Shown here: piece after piece, positions 23,858 through 32,970 of the stretch
Numbering within the stretch: the stretch's first letter is position 1
Layout of the letters: every line of letters starts with the position of its first letter
Assembly: GCA_027451525.1 (NCBI GenBank)
Contig: DAIDJF010000038.1
Coordinates: forward strand, 1-35,537
From: Ktedonobacterales bacterium
GTDB lineage: Bacteria > Chloroflexota > Ktedonobacteria > Ktedonobacterales > Ktedonobacteraceae
Reading direction: 5' to 3'
DNA length: 35,537 bases
Notes under the pieces: model-generated
Told to the model about the DNA's origin: nothing
Seen by the model: only the letters and a program-made list of their open reading frames with translations
The model's database searches: none
Translations under genes and position numbers: made by a program

Positions 23858-25027
23858 CTATTCTGCTGATGCTTCTACGTGATGTCCGTTACTGTGCTCT
23901 AAAACACTTTCTTGCTGCATATCATCGTTGATATGAATGATCTCGCCCGTTGTTTCCTGGATGAAGTGTTCGACCATTTCACGGGCCACATCATCATGAT
24001 ATTGGACCGGGGGCGATTTCATCAGGTACGCGCTGGGACCTTCGAGCGAGCCACTAATTCCGTGATCGCGCGCTATTTTTACCAGACGTACGGCATCAAT
24101 CACCACGCCTGCCGAATTTGGCGAGTCCCATACTTCTAGTTTGAGTTCCAGATTTAGTGGAACATCGCCGAATGTGCGACCTTCCAGGCGAATATACGCC
24201 CATTTGCGGTCTGTTAGCCAGGCAACATAGTCTGAAGGCCCAATATGCACATTCTGTTCACCCAGCTCATATTCTAGCTGGCTCGTTACCGCATTTGTCT
24301 TGCTGATCTTCTTCGACTCCAAGCGTTCGCGTTCCAGCATATTATAGAAATCGGTGTTGCCGCCCACGTTTAACTGCATTGTGCGTTCAACTTTGACGCC
24401 ACGTTCGCGGAAAAGGCGTGTCAAGACGCGGTGTACAATGGTTGCGCCCACTTGGCTCTTAATGTCGTCACCGATGACGGGTACGCCAGCTTCTTTGAAA
24501 CGTCCCTGCCAGTAGGCCTCGCGAGCAATGAAGACTGGGATGCAGTTGACGAAGCCAACACCCGCCTGCAAGATCTGTTCGACATACCATTTCGTCGCGT
24601 TCTCCGAGCCGACAGGGAGATAATTGATGACGACATCTGTGCCTGTATCCTTGAGGATACGCACGATATCGGCTGTCTGCCCTGGTGCTTTGGTAATAAC
24701 GCGTGAGAGATATTTGCCTAGGCCATCATGGGTCATGCCGCGATAGACGGGGGCATTCAGGAATGGCACATCGGCAAAGCGATAGGTGTTGTTGGGGCTA
24801 GTATAGATCGCCTCGCTGATGTCTTTCCCCACCTTGTTCGTGTCGATATCGAACGCAGCGGAAAATTCCACATCACTGATGTGATAACCTCCGAGGTTAA
24901 CATGCATCAAGCCTGGGACAAAATCATCGGGCTGGGCGTTACGATAGTAGTGGACGCCCTGCACGAGCGAACTGGCGCAGTTGCCCACGCCAATAATCGC
25001 GACGCGCACTTTTTTGTTTGTACTCAT
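23858..25027 (-). CDS. ino1: Inositol-1-phosphate synthase
   Basis: This 389-residue NAD-dependent enzyme converts glucose 6-phosphate to myo-inositol 1-phosphate, the first step to inositol lipids and cyclitols. The Rossmann motif is GVGNCASS (13-20). The catalytic/metal region includes [11 protein letters not shown] (186-196) and [12 protein letters not shown] (219-230), both typical of the short actinobacterial-type enzyme rather than the ~530-residue eukaryotic type. AAGGAG lies 7 nt before the ATG at 25027. The likely use is phosphatidylinositol or an inositol-based thiol or osmolyte; the window has no follow-on gene to decide. It is monocistronic, ending at the hairpin shared with csrA. 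Confidence 0.93.
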   Translation of the reverse strand: MSTNKKVRVAIIGVGNCASSLVQGVHYYRNAQPDDFVPGLMHVNLGGYHISDVEFSAAFDIDTNKVGKDISEAIYTSPNNTYRFADVPFLNAPVYRGMTHDGLGKYLSRVITKAPGQTADIVRILKDTGTDVVINYLPVGSENATKWYVEQILQAGVGFVNCIPVFIAREAYWQGRFKEAGVPVIGDDIKSQVGATIVHRVLTRLFRERGVKVERTMQLNVGGNTDFYNMLERERLESKKISKTNAVTSQLEYELGEQNVHIGPSDYVAWLTDRKWAYIRLEGRTFGDVPLNLELKLEVWDSPNSAGVVIDAVRLVKIARDHGISGSLEGPSAYLMKSPPVQYHDDVAREMVEHFIQETTGEIIHINDDMQQESVLEHSNGHHVEASAE

Positions 25028-25443
25028 GTTTTTTGCTCCTTAAAAAGAGATGAAGGATCCTGGGGTATTGGTTTTTTGGTTCATACCTCGTATCACTATT
25101 TATACTATACCCTCTAGCGGCATAGGTTTACTATGGTACATGCTACACAATCCCTGTGAGATTGATGACACTATTGCCTAGTGATGGGTAAAGTAAGTAA
25201 CCTCTGTAAAAAGTTTCAGCTTACTAAATTTTCTCTCCGTGCCGATTAGAAAGCTAAACATCTATTTTCTCTTTTTATACAAAGAGGCAGTGATGTGACT
25301 GGTGTTGCTATTATCCGCCAATTGTAGCCTATTTTGGCAAAGGGGCTGTTCAAAAAAGAAACATGTGTTACAATAGGCAAAGAAAATAATAGCTCGGCGT
25401 CACTCACAAGGCAAAAACAAACTTTTGAAAGGCATTGAAAAGC
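25028..25443. other. Divergent intergenic region ino1 / phosphodiesterase
   Basis: This is a 416-bp AT-rich stretch. A minus-strand TATAGTATAAAT near 25100-25112 is a plausible -10 for ino1, without a clear -35. A plus-strand TACAAT near 25369-25374 may serve the phosphodiesterase operon. No gene or repeat was recognised. Confidence 0.45.
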
Positions 25444-26844
25444 ATGAGTAACCGAAAACGAGTGCTGGTGATTGGCCTGGATTGTGCCGCACCGGAACTG
25501 GTATTTGACCAATGGCGTGATGAATTGCCAAACTTCAAGCGTGTAATGGATGATGGTGTGTGGGGCAAATTAGAGAGTTGCATTCCTGCGATCACCGTTC
25601 CAGCCTGGAGTTCAATGATGTCCAGCCGTGATCCTGGTTCACTGGGCTTCTATGGTTTCCGTAATCGGGCCGATCATTCCTACGACAAACAGATTCTTGC
25701 CAATGGCAATTCTGTTAAAGTTGATCGTGTATGGGATATTTTATCGCGTGCGGGCAAGAAGGTGATTACCGTTGGTGTCCCGCAGACGTACCCACCAAAG
25801 CCTGTTAATGGTATTCAAGTTGGCTGTTTCCTTTCTCCTTCGACGACCAATCCTGCGCGTCCTTATACCTATCCAGCGGCAGTGATGCAGGAAATTGAGG
25901 CGACCGTAGGGGAGTATCTGGTCGATGTGCCGAACTTCCGTACCGATGATAAGGATTATCTGCTGCGCCAGATTTATACCATGACAGAGAAACGCTTCAA
26001 GCTGGTCAAGAAATGGATTGCGGAAAAAGACTGGGACTTCTTTATGTTCGTAGAGATGGGCACAGACCGCATTCATCATGGTCTCTGGAAGTATCATGAT
26101 CCCACACACCACAAATATGAGGTCCACCCCGTTTACAATACCAGCATTCATGACTACTACCGCTACATTGATAACGAAATTGGGCAGATTCTCGATCTGG
26201 TAGATGAGAATACGACGGTATTTATCGTCTCCGATCATGGCGCGAAGAAAATGGATGGCGGCATTTGTGTCAACGAATGGCTCATTCGTGAAGGGTATCT
26301 CACCTTGAAATCCCGTCCAGAGAAACTTACGTCAATTGATAAATGCGAGATTGACTGGAGCAAGACGAAAGTATGGGGTGATGGTGGTTACTATGCGCGT
26401 ATCTTCCTGAATGTCGAGGGACGCGAACCACAAGGCATTGTCAAGCCCGAAGAGGTCGAAGCTCTGCGGGCAGAACTCAAGGCGAAGTTCGAGGCGATTG
26501 TTGACCCTCAAGGTGTCAACATTGGCACAACGGTGTACAAGCCACAGGACATTTACAAGGAATGTAACGGCGTTCCGCCCGACCTCGTGGTCTACTTTGG
26601 CGACCTCTTCTGGCGGTCTGTGGGCAGTATTGGACATGGCTCAATCTATACATTCGATAACGATACTGGTCCCGATGACTGCAACCATGCCCAGTTTGGA
26701 ATTGTCATCAAGCATGATCCTGCCGCCCATGAAGGGGCTGGTGGCCGCGAACTGACAGGGTTGCAATTGATGGATATGGCTCCCACCATTCTTGAACAAT
26801 TAGGGGTACCTGTCCCTGCTGACATGCAAGGGAAGATGTTCTAA
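25444..26844 (+). CDS. Alkaline-phosphatase-superfamily phosphodiesterase/nucleotide pyrophosphatase
   Basis: This 466-residue soluble hydrolase is of the type I phosphodiesterase/nucleotide pyrophosphatase branch. Metal and catalytic sites are visible: Asp13 in VIGLDCAAPE, the nucleophile Thr51 in PAITVPAWSSM, TDRIHHG (a metal Asp and His), and SDHGAKKMDGG (metal Asp and His). A C-terminal His in NHAQFGIV or GSIGHGS completes the set. The sulfatase signature C/S-x-P-x-R is absent, so it is not a formylglycine sulfatase. No signal peptide is present, so it is cytosolic. cysC follows 30 bp later and then sat, so it may act on a nucleotide of sulfate activation (APS, PAPS or PAP) or on a sulfated or phosphorylated product. 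That role is inference. The ATG at 25444 is preferred over a TTG three codons earlier, though AAAGG is 11 nt away. Confidence 0.85.
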   Translation: MSNRKRVLVIGLDCAAPELVFDQWRDELPNFKRVMDDGVWGKLESCIPAITVPAWSSMMSSRDPGSLGFYGFRNRADHSYDKQILANGNSVKVDRVWDILSRAGKKVITVGVPQTYPPKPVNGIQVGCFLSPSTTNPARPYTYPAAVMQEIEATVGEYLVDVPNFRTDDKDYLLRQIYTMTEKRFKLVKKWIAEKDWDFFMFVEMGTDRIHHGLWKYHDPTHHKYEVHPVYNTSIHDYYRYIDNEIGQILDLVDENTTVFIVSDHGAKKMDGGICVNEWLIREGYLTLKSRPEKLTSIDKCEIDWSKTKVWGDGGYYARIFLNVEGREPQGIVKPEEVEALRAELKAKFEAIVDPQGVNIGTTVYKPQDIYKECNGVPPDLVVYFGDLFWRSVGSIGHGSIYTFDNDTGPDDCNHAQFGIVIKHDPAAHEGAGGRELTGLQLMDMAPTILEQLGVPVPADMQGKMF

Positions 26845-26874
26845 CGCAAATCATAAGAGGAGATAGAAGATTCT

Positions 26875-27471
26875 ATGACAAGCAAGGGATTTACAATCTG
26901 GTTTACTGGTCTCTCTGGTGCAGGCAAGAGCACGCTTTCTGAAGCCGTACAGAAGCGTTTGCGCACTCGCGGACGCAACATTGAAATTCTCGATGGTGAC
27001 GTCGTACGCACCCATCTGAGCAAGGGGTTGGGCTTCAGCCGTGAAGACCGCGATACCAATATCAAGCGCATTGCCTTTGTGTGCAGCTTGCTGACACGCA
27101 ATGGTGTGGCATGTGTCTCTGCTGCTATTTCACCCTATCGCGAGGCACGTGAGTGGGCACGCAAAGAGATCGGCAGCTTTGTGGAGATCTATGTGAAGTG
27201 TCCACTAGAGGTATGCCGCGAGCGTGATGTCAAGGGCCTCTACAAGCTGGCTTACGAAGGCAAAATCAAGGAATTTACGGGTGTCAGTGACCCCTATGAA
27301 GAGCCAGAGAACCCAGAATTGATTGTTGAGACTGACAAAGAGACGATAGACGAGAGCGCAGACCGCATCATTGCGAAATTGGTGGAGTTGGGTTATTTAG
27401 AGGCAGAAGAGATGAACGATGACGAGACGGCGGTTGTCACAAAGCGTCTGAGCGCATTGGGCTATCTCTAA
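26875..27471 (+). CDS. cysC: Adenylylsulfate kinase (APS kinase)
   Basis: This 198-residue kinase phosphorylates APS to PAPS, the donor for sulfotransferases and for sulfate reduction. The P-loop is GLSGAGKST (12-20), followed by [25 protein letters not shown] (switch and APS-binding region). ISPYREARE carries the conserved Ser86. The length and motif order are standard for CysC alone, not fused to ATP sulfurylase. The sat gene that makes its substrate lies 45 bp downstream. AGGAG lies 12 nt before the ATG with a nearer GAAG. Part of the phosphodiesterase-cysC-sat operon. Confidence 0.96.
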   Translation: MTSKGFTIWFTGLSGAGKSTLSEAVQKRLRTRGRNIEILDGDVVRTHLSKGLGFSREDRDTNIKRIAFVCSLLTRNGVACVSAAISPYREAREWARKEIGSFVEIYVKCPLEVCRERDVKGLYKLAYEGKIKEFTGVSDPYEEPENPELIVETDKETIDESADRIIAKLVELGYLEAEEMNDDETAVVTKRLSALGYL

Positions 27472-27516
27472 GAGGCAAGGCGTTGTTGTCAGTTAGAGGG
27501 AAAGAAACGAATTTTT

Positions 27517-28683
27517 ATGACTGAGGGATTGATTGCCCCACACGGGGGCGAACTGATCATAAATATGGCTGCTGAGGCTGAGCGCGCGGAGTTACAAGAG
27601 CATGCGAAAAGCCTGTCTCAGATCGTGATTGGCTCACGCCAACTGGCAGACCTGGAGATGTTGGCAATTGGTGCCTATAGCCCGCTTGGCGGCTTTATGA
27701 CACGCGAAGATTACCTTGGCGTCGTCAACGATATGCATCTGAGCAATGGTCTACCCTGGTCAGTGCCGATTACCTTGTCTGTTACCAGCGCGCAGGCTGA
27801 GCAGATCAAGGTGGGTCAGCAGGTGGCACTGGTCGATACGGATGGCGTGGTACAGGCTGTCATGACCGTCGAAGAAAAATACGGGTATGACAAAGCACTT
27901 GAAGCGCGTAAGGTGTATCGCACAGAGGATGAGGCCCATCCTGGCGTCAAGGTTGTCTATCAGCAAGGTGAAGTGCTGCTAGGCGGACCTGTACGTGTGC
28001 TCGCTCTTCAACCGCAGGTGTTCGCGGAGCATCGCCATACGCCCAGTCAGGCGCGCGCGCTTTTCGCCGAGCGCGGATGGAAGCGCGTGGTGGGCTTTCA
28101 GACTCGTAACCCTGTACATCGCGCCCATGAATACATCCAGAAATGTGCTCTGGAGACGGTCGATGGCCTGCTCTTGCATCCATTAGTGGGTGATACCAAA
28201 GGTGATGATATCCCGGCTGACGTGCGTATGCAGTGTTATGAGGTCTTGTTGGCGAATTACTATCCCGCCAATCGCGTTATTCTTGGTGTGTTGCCAGCCG
28301 CCATGCGTTATGCTGGACCACGCGAGGCAATCTTCCATGCCCTGATGCGCAAGAACTATGGCTGTTCGCACTTCATTGTTGGGCGTGACCATGCGGGTGT
28401 AGGCAATTACTATGGAACCTATGATGCACATTATATCTTTGCCGAGTTTGATGCGGCAAAATTGGGCATCACCCCGATGTTCTTTGACCACACCTTCTTC
28501 TGCCGCACCTGTGATGCGATGGCATCCGCCAAAACGTGCCCCCATAGCAGCGATCAGCATGTGACACTCAGTGGGACGAAAGTGCGTCAGATGCTACAAG
28601 CGGGCGAGATTCCTCCGCGTGAGTTTTCCCGTCCAGAGGTGGCACAGGTACTTATTGCTGCCATGCGCAATCCTCGGGCATAA
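27517..28683 (+). CDS. sat: Sulfate adenylyltransferase (ATP sulfurylase)
   Basis: This 388-residue enzyme forms APS and pyrophosphate from ATP and sulfate. ATP-site motifs are [14 protein letters not shown] (mid-protein) and [14 protein letters not shown]-terminal cysteine group, [18 protein letters not shown], matches the zinc site described in some bacterial ATP sulfurylases of this single-chain type. No APS-kinase domain is fused; cysC is separate and upstream. GAGGGAAAG lies about 15 nt before the ATG, so translation may rely on coupling to cysC. It ends at the hairpin terminator at 28786-28822. Confidence 0.96.
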   Translation: MTEGLIAPHGGELIINMAAEAERAELQEHAKSLSQIVIGSRQLADLEMLAIGAYSPLGGFMTREDYLGVVNDMHLSNGLPWSVPITLSVTSAQAEQIKVGQQVALVDTDGVVQAVMTVEEKYGYDKALEARKVYRTEDEAHPGVKVVYQQGEVLLGGPVRVLALQPQVFAEHRHTPSQARALFAERGWKRVVGFQTRNPVHRAHEYIQKCALETVDGLLLHPLVGDTKGDDIPADVRMQCYEVLLANYYPANRVILGVLPAAMRYAGPREAIFHALMRKNYGCSHFIVGRDHAGVGNYYGTYDAHYIFAEFDAAKLGITPMFFDHTFFCRTCDAMASAKTCPHSSDQHVTLSGTKVRQMLQAGEIPPREFSRPEVAQVLIAAMRNPRA

Positions 28684-28785
28684 TAGAATAGATGAGTTTA
28701 TCGCAAGGCTTTCTTGCCCGTTGCTACGTATTATAATAGGATAGTAGGGATAAGATAAAAGATTATTTCCTTTTATCCGATGAGA

Positions 28786-28822
28786 ATATCTGGTAGGATA
28801 TGCAACATATTCTACCAGATAT
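28786..28822 (+). terminator. Intrinsic terminator of the sulfate-activation operon
   Basis: A 17-bp stem with one mismatch (28786-28802 with 28806-28822) and a 3-nt CAA loop is followed by GCC and five T residues. It lies 102 bp after sat and before the heptose genes, marking an operon boundary. Confidence 0.85.
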
Positions 28823-28935
28823 GCCTTTTTAACGGGCGCGTAATGGGCACTTATAGTATGTGGCTGCGAGAAAAGTCGCAAGACGAACCCATAGAATACG
28901 TTTCTAAGCGAAAATCTGCTACGAGGAGAAAGTAC

Positions 28936-29997
28936 ATGTTAATTGCCAGAGCACCAATGCGTATCAGTTTTGGTGGTGGGGGAACTGATCTGGAAGCATA
29001 TTATGCCAAGTATGGTGGCATAGTTGTGAGTACCGCGATCAATAAGTATTTTTACGCTATTATTACAACGGATGATTCAGATGATTTACAAGTGATTTCT
29101 GCTGATTATCGTTCGCTTTTCCGCCATAGTCCCTACAATGATCTCTTCTGGAATGGGGATTTAGCTTTGCCAAAAGCGATCCTGCACCATTTTGGTATCA
29201 GGCGGGGTATCAACTTGTTTGTTGCCAGTGAGGTGCCTCCTGGGACAGGATTGGGTTCATCAAGTGCTGCTGCTGTGACGATGGTACGTGCGCTGTCAAC
29301 CTTAACTGAACAGCCGATGACGAAGCCTCAGATTGCGGAACTCGCGTCCTATATCGAGATCACCAAGATGGGCATGCCTATTGGCAAACAGGATCAATAT
29401 GCCGCCGCCTTTGGAGGGCTGAACAAGATCACTTTTACCAGTCAAGGCGTCACGGTCGAGCCGCTGGATATTGACCCCACTGTGTATAAAACACTTGAGA
29501 GCCGTCTCATGCTGTTTTTTACAGGAAGTTCGCGTGAGTCAACCTCGATTCTGAAACATCAGCGTAAATCTACAGAAGAGCGTGACGAGTCGGTATTGCA
29601 GGCATTGCATAATATCAAACAGGTTGCACTTGATGTGCAGGCATGTTTGGAGCGCGGTGATCTGGATGCATTTGCGCAACTACTCCACTACTCCTGGCTA
29701 GAGAAACGCCGTCTGGCTCCCAATCTTTCAACCAGCTTTATTGATGAATGCTATGAGTTAGCCCGCCACCATGGGGCTGACGCAGGCAAAATCACTGGTG
29801 CTGGTGGCGGTGGTTTCATGCTACTTTATTGTAAAGCGGAAGCGCAGGATACAGTGACGCGCGTGTTGGAAGAACGTGGCCTCAAACGCATGAATTTCCA
29901 TTTTGACCAGCAAGGCGCAACCGTTGTGTTGAATATGGCGAACTTTAGTCCACGCTGGCTCTCGCCGTATGAAACTCCGCAGGTAGGGGCGAAATAA
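28936..29997 (+). CDS. hddA: GHMP-family sugar kinase (D-glycero-D-manno-heptose 7-phosphate kinase-like)
   Basis: This 353-residue kinase of the GHMP superfamily begins MLIARAPMRISFGGGGTDL, the usual start of the heptose/fucose-type members. The ATP-binding motif is PPGTGLGSSSAAA (101-113), and the third GHMP motif is KITGAGGGGFML (285-296). HddA phosphorylates D-glycero-D-manno-heptose 7-phosphate at C1 on the way to GDP-heptose. The assignment is helped by the gmhA-like isomerase that follows, which makes its precursor. GAGGAG lies 10 nt before the ATG at 28936. The open frame reaches back to 28780, but the upstream part runs through a terminator hairpin and is rejected. hddC and gmhB are not in the window. 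Confidence 0.82.
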   Translation: MLIARAPMRISFGGGGTDLEAYYAKYGGIVVSTAINKYFYAIITTDDSDDLQVISADYRSLFRHSPYNDLFWNGDLALPKAILHHFGIRRGINLFVASEVPPGTGLGSSSAAAVTMVRALSTLTEQPMTKPQIAELASYIEITKMGMPIGKQDQYAAAFGGLNKITFTSQGVTVEPLDIDPTVYKTLESRLMLFFTGSSRESTSILKHQRKSTEERDESVLQALHNIKQVALDVQACLERGDLDAFAQLLHYSWLEKRRLAPNLSTSFIDECYELARHHGADAGKITGAGGGGFMLLYCKAEAQDTVTRVLEERGLKRMNFHFDQQGATVVLNMANFSPRWLSPYETPQVGAK

Positions 29998-30093
29998 TCC
30001 CAATCGCTACTCAATCGCCAATGCCCGATATCTCCAGGTACCTCCTCATCTGTCCTTGGTGAGGAGCTATCTAGCAAAGAAAGAGAGCAGAGT

Positions 30094-30669
30094 GTGCAGC
30101 CAATTACGCGCTACTTTAGTGAATTAGAGCAGATGATGCGTGAGATCTCGTTTCCAGATCTTGAACGTGTTTTGCATATCTTAGAGCAGACCTATCAGCA
30201 CGAACATCGTATTTTTATCATGGGCAATGGGGGAAGTGCAGCAACCGCCTCGCATTTTGCCCTTGATCTGGCAAAAAACACGATTATGCCCGGTGCGCCC
30301 CGTCTCAAAGCGATCTCGCTCACTGACCATGTTCCGCTCATCACTGCCTGGAGTAATGATACCGCTTATGAGCATATTTTTGCCGAGCAGCTCGCGAATA
30401 TGATTGAACCGGGCGATACTGTTATTGGTATTAGCGCGAGTGGTAATTCACAGAATGTGATTAACGCGCTCAATCTGGCGAAACAATATCATGCCGCGAC
30501 TGTTGCCTTGTTAGGTGCGCGCGGTGGGCGTATCAAAGAGATGGTAGATGCCTATATACTTGCGCCGGGACAAAATATTGAGCAAGAAGAAGACGCGCAT
30601 CTGATTCTTGCCCACATTATCACGCGCCACATGCGTGAAGTTGTACGTTCCCACGCGCAAAATCGTTAA
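30094..30669 (+). CDS. gmhA: Phosphoheptose isomerase (sedoheptulose 7-phosphate isomerase, SIS domain)
   Basis: This 191-residue single-SIS-domain protein has NGGSAATASHFALDLAK (45-61), GISASGNSQNV (112-122) and C-terminal EQEEDAHLILAHIITRHMRE. These are the substrate- and zinc-site region of GmhA. It would isomerise sedoheptulose 7-phosphate to D-glycero-D-manno-heptose 7-phosphate, feeding the kinase gene 96 bp upstream. The start is a GTG at 30094 with a weak AAGAGAG site. No better ATG lies near, and the next in-frame Met is residue 14. cobU follows after 42 bp. Confidence 0.85.
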   Translation: MQPITRYFSELEQMMREISFPDLERVLHILEQTYQHEHRIFIMGNGGSAATASHFALDLAKNTIMPGAPRLKAISLTDHVPLITAWSNDTAYEHIFAEQLANMIEPGDTVIGISASGNSQNVINALNLAKQYHAATVALLGARGGRIKEMVDAYILAPGQNIEQEEDAHLILAHIITRHMREVVRSHAQNR

Positions 30670-30711
30670 TATTTAATTTGGCACCAGTCAGACGCCTAAA
30701 GGAAACGAGAG

Positions 30712-31323
30712 ATGCGCAATCGTGAAGATGAGGCAACAACGCGCCTGATACTCATACTCGGTGGAGCGCGCAGTGGCAAAAGCACATTTGCGGAACGCCT
30801 GGCGCAAAATAGTGGATGTCGTATTGCCTTTATTGCTACCGCAACGGCTGGTGATGAGGATATGCGCCTACGTATTGCTCATCATCGTGCGACCCGTCCT
30901 GCCATCTGGCCTACTATTGAGGAACCCCTAGACCTTGCTGCCGCCTTTGAGCGTGCCGCCGCTCTGGCGGATATTGTGCTGCTCGATTGTATGACGCTCT
31001 GGTTGAGTAACTGGCTTTTGGCACAAGCTGACAGTAATTTCGAGGCAGAACCATCACTTGCAGACCGCTACAGCGATATGGCTCTGCTCGAAATTGATCG
31101 CTTGCTTGCGTTGCTCCACCAAAATGAAGTGCCAAAGACGCTACTTGTTGTCAGTAACGAGGTTGGATTGGGTATTCATCCTGACTATGCCATCAGTCGG
31201 GCGTATCGTGATATCCTCGGTCGCGTCAATCAGCGACTTGCCGCCTCTGCGCAACGTGTCTATCTGATGGTTGCGGGTTTGGCGGTGGATATCAAGAAAT
31301 TACATGAAGACGCCTCTTTGTAG
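30712..31323 (+). CDS. cobU: Adenosylcobinamide kinase / adenosylcobinamide-phosphate guanylyltransferase
   Basis: This 203-residue bifunctional enzyme of late cobalamin assembly and cobinamide salvage first phosphorylates adenosylcobinamide and then transfers GMP to it. The P-loop is GGARSGKS (17-24). The guanylylation site lies in RIAHHRATRP (His57/His58), followed by WPTIEEP (Glu70/Glu71). LLDCMTLWLSN (90-100) and VSNEVGLGIHP are family hallmarks. AAAGG lies upstream with about 10 nt spacing to the ATG. It sits behind gmhA and just before a cobalamin riboswitch, but the riboswitch is downstream of cobU, so cobU itself is not controlled by it. Confidence 0.95.
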   Translation: MRNREDEATTRLILILGGARSGKSTFAERLAQNSGCRIAFIATATAGDEDMRLRIAHHRATRPAIWPTIEEPLDLAAAFERAAALADIVLLDCMTLWLSNWLLAQADSNFEAEPSLADRYSDMALLEIDRLLALLHQNEVPKTLLVVSNEVGLGIHPDYAISRAYRDILGRVNQRLAASAQRVYLMVAGLAVDIKKLHEDASL

Positions 31324-31336
31324 TACGAAACAAGCA

Positions 31337-31365
31337 TTGACAGAACTGTTCCCCTGCCCTATACT
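31337..31365 (+). promoter_or_regulatory. Promoter of the cobalamin-riboswitch transcript
   Basis: A consensus TTGACA (31337-31342) and TATACT (31360-31365) are separated by 17 bp. It is the strongest promoter match seen in the window. It would start about 80 nt before the riboswitch. Confidence 0.78.
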
Positions 31366-31449
31366 ACAGACTGTGATTTAACCATGGTCTATTGTAGTAT
31401 TACTGATACATGCGGTGAAGTTCTCTTTAGCGCGTGTGTTAGTATATCA

Positions 31450-31655
31450 GCCGCCAGGTGGTCTGGTTTTTACAGCCTAGACATAATAGGGCAGTCGGTG
31501 GAAATCCGACGCAGTCGCGCTACTGTAACTGGTGAGTTATCCGCTTTCTCTTACGCATGCTATGCGATAGATAGAACGGCCACTGTTCTTTAACGAGAAT
31601 GGGAAGGCAAAGCGGGCAACGTGAAGAACCAGAAGCCAGGAGACCTGCCTGAGTG
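31450..31655 (+). promoter_or_regulatory. Cobalamin (B12) riboswitch
   Basis: The conserved core elements occur in order: AATAGGGCA (31485-31493), GCAGTCGCGCTACTGT, GCCACTG (31579-31585), GGGAAGGC (31601-31608), and the B12 box AGCCAGGAGACCTGCC (31634-31649). The box is an exact match to the class. The usual GCxGCCCCCGCAACTGT element is divergent here. It lies between a strong promoter and the btuF-like gene, and should repress uptake when adenosylcobalamin is abundant. The outer ends are approximate. Confidence 0.93.
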
Positions 31656-31809
31656 GACATGCTCATCGTCCTTCGCGTCAGAGGAACGAGCTAGCAAGAT
31701 TTGGATACAGTCTCCTTATCCCTATCTTTGCTTGTCTGCTTATTTTTGTTAACCTCTGTTACATGTGAAGCGATAGCGAGCGTTATTCCTGTTTCGGAGG
31801 TTCTTCGCA

Positions 31810-32808
31810 ATGAACACTCGTGTTATCTCTTCTCGTCTTTTGACCGTTCTTACCTGTTCCCTGCTTCTTTTACTGGCTGCTTGTGGGCAAGGCGCAACGT
31901 CAAGCGGTACTGGTAGTAGCGTGCCTGCTGCAACTCCTACGCCCGCTCTGGATGTCTATGGGACGCCAATTATTTTTCCTAAGACACCACCACAGCGCAT
32001 CATTTCGCTTGTTCCCAGCACCAGCGAGATTCTTGCTGCGCTCAATCTGCAAAGTCGCGTTGTGGGGGTTGATTTCTACACCAACTATCCCGCGTCGATG
32101 GCGACTCTGCCAAAGATCTCAGATGCTAACGGTAATTTCAATGTGGAGCAGATTGTTTCACTCAAGCCAGACTTGATTCTTAGCTATGGCGCGGAGACAA
32201 AAACCTATGATACCAAACTGGAAAGCCTGGGTTTGTCTGTGGTTGATCTCCCGCTCTCTAACCTAACGCAGACACTCCAGGAAATTCAGGTGGTTGGGCA
32301 ACTCACAGGGACTAGTGCGACTGCAAACGCGCTGGTGCAGCAGTTGCGCCAGCAGATCAATCAGGTGGAACATGCGGTTGCAGGCAAAAGCACGCCAACT
32401 GTTTTGCTTGAAGTGGATGACAGCACGCCGGGTAAGCCCTATGTGTTCGGCGGTACTTCATTTGGTGATGAGTTAGCTCAGGATGCCAATGCCGCTAATA
32501 TTTTCCACAGCAACACTGCTAATGGTGGCTATCCCCAAGTGACGGACGAGTCAATTATTAGCGCGAATCCGCAGTATATTGTTTTGACTGAAGACCCCGC
32601 TTATGGTGGTAATCCCTCTGTTGTCTATAAGCGATCAAACTGGGGCGTCATTACAGCCGTCAAACTGCATCAAGTCTATCGCATCAATGCTGATATTATG
32701 CAGCGTCCTGGTCCACGCCTTGTCGAAGGCTTGCGCTGTCTGGCACAGATTGTTCACCCCGATGCCTTTTCGGGTGCATTGCCAGATTACTGTAGCGCGA
32801 GTGTCTAG
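31810..32808 (+). CDS. btuF: BtuF-like cobalamin-binding lipoprotein of an ABC importer
   Basis: This 332-residue extracellular substrate-binding lipoprotein is of the helical-backbone (TroA/BtuF) class. The signal peptide ends LLAAC (Cys25), followed by a Ser/Thr/Pro-rich tether to about residue 47. The binding-protein fold starts at PQRIISLVPSTSEILAALNL, typical of BtuF, with the mid-protein VEQIVSLKPDLILSY. The B12 riboswitch directly upstream supports cobalamin as ligand over siderophore. GGAGG lies 9 nt before the ATG. The btuC permease and btuD ATPase genes are not here; the next gene is convergent and unrelated, so they must be elsewhere. Confidence 0.9.
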   Translation: MNTRVISSRLLTVLTCSLLLLLAACGQGATSSGTGSSVPAATPTPALDVYGTPIIFPKTPPQRIISLVPSTSEILAALNLQSRVVGVDFYTNYPASMATLPKISDANGNFNVEQIVSLKPDLILSYGAETKTYDTKLESLGLSVVDLPLSNLTQTLQEIQVVGQLTGTSATANALVQQLRQQINQVEHAVAGKSTPTVLLEVDDSTPGKPYVFGGTSFGDELAQDANAANIFHSNTANGGYPQVTDESIISANPQYIVLTEDPAYGGNPSVVYKRSNWGVITAVKLHQVYRINADIMQRPGPRLVEGLRCLAQIVHPDAFSGALPDYCSASV

Positions 32809-32868
32809 TCAAACGGGGAGATATGCGCCCTTACCTGTTATAGGATAGGGACGCGAAGTGCGCTAATC

Positions 32869-32906
32869 GCCCAGGTATCAACGTTTCAAACATTTGATAC
32901 CTGGGC
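32869..32906. terminator. Terminator after btuF-like gene (bidirectional)
   Basis: GCCCAGGTATCAA (32869-32881) pairs perfectly with 32894-32906 across a 12-nt loop. It is followed on the plus strand by TTCTT. It also lies 64 bp past the convergent kinase stop. Confidence 0.75.
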
Positions 32907-32970
32907 TTCTTGATATCGTGTTTTTCAGCCGGCGTTATTGTTTCTGTTCACGGATGCGTGGAACGCCTTT

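Larger units (their letters stand above)
31324..31809 (+). other. Leader region of btuF-like gene
   Basis: This 486-bp stretch is fully accounted for as promoter (31337-31365), riboswitch (about 31450-31655), a ~150-nt expression-platform region, and the GGAGG ribosome-binding site (about 31796-31800). Short open frames inside it are not considered genes. Confidence 0.75.

Noticed and set aside
25444..26844. Sulfatase identity for the hydrolase next to cysC/sat
   Set aside because: The C/S-x-P-x-R formylglycine signature is absent; the nucleophile region is PAITVPAW with a Thr, as in phosphodiesterases.
28780..28935. N-terminal extension of the GHMP kinase
   Set aside because: It would translate through the terminator hairpin at 28786-28822. 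GAGGAG marks the start at 28936, which matches the family's N-terminus.
30042..30066. 7-bp hairpin CTCCTCA/TGAGGAG before gmhA
   Set aside because: Short stem with an 11-nt loop and no clear link to the start codon 27 nt further on. Not strong enough to call regulatory.
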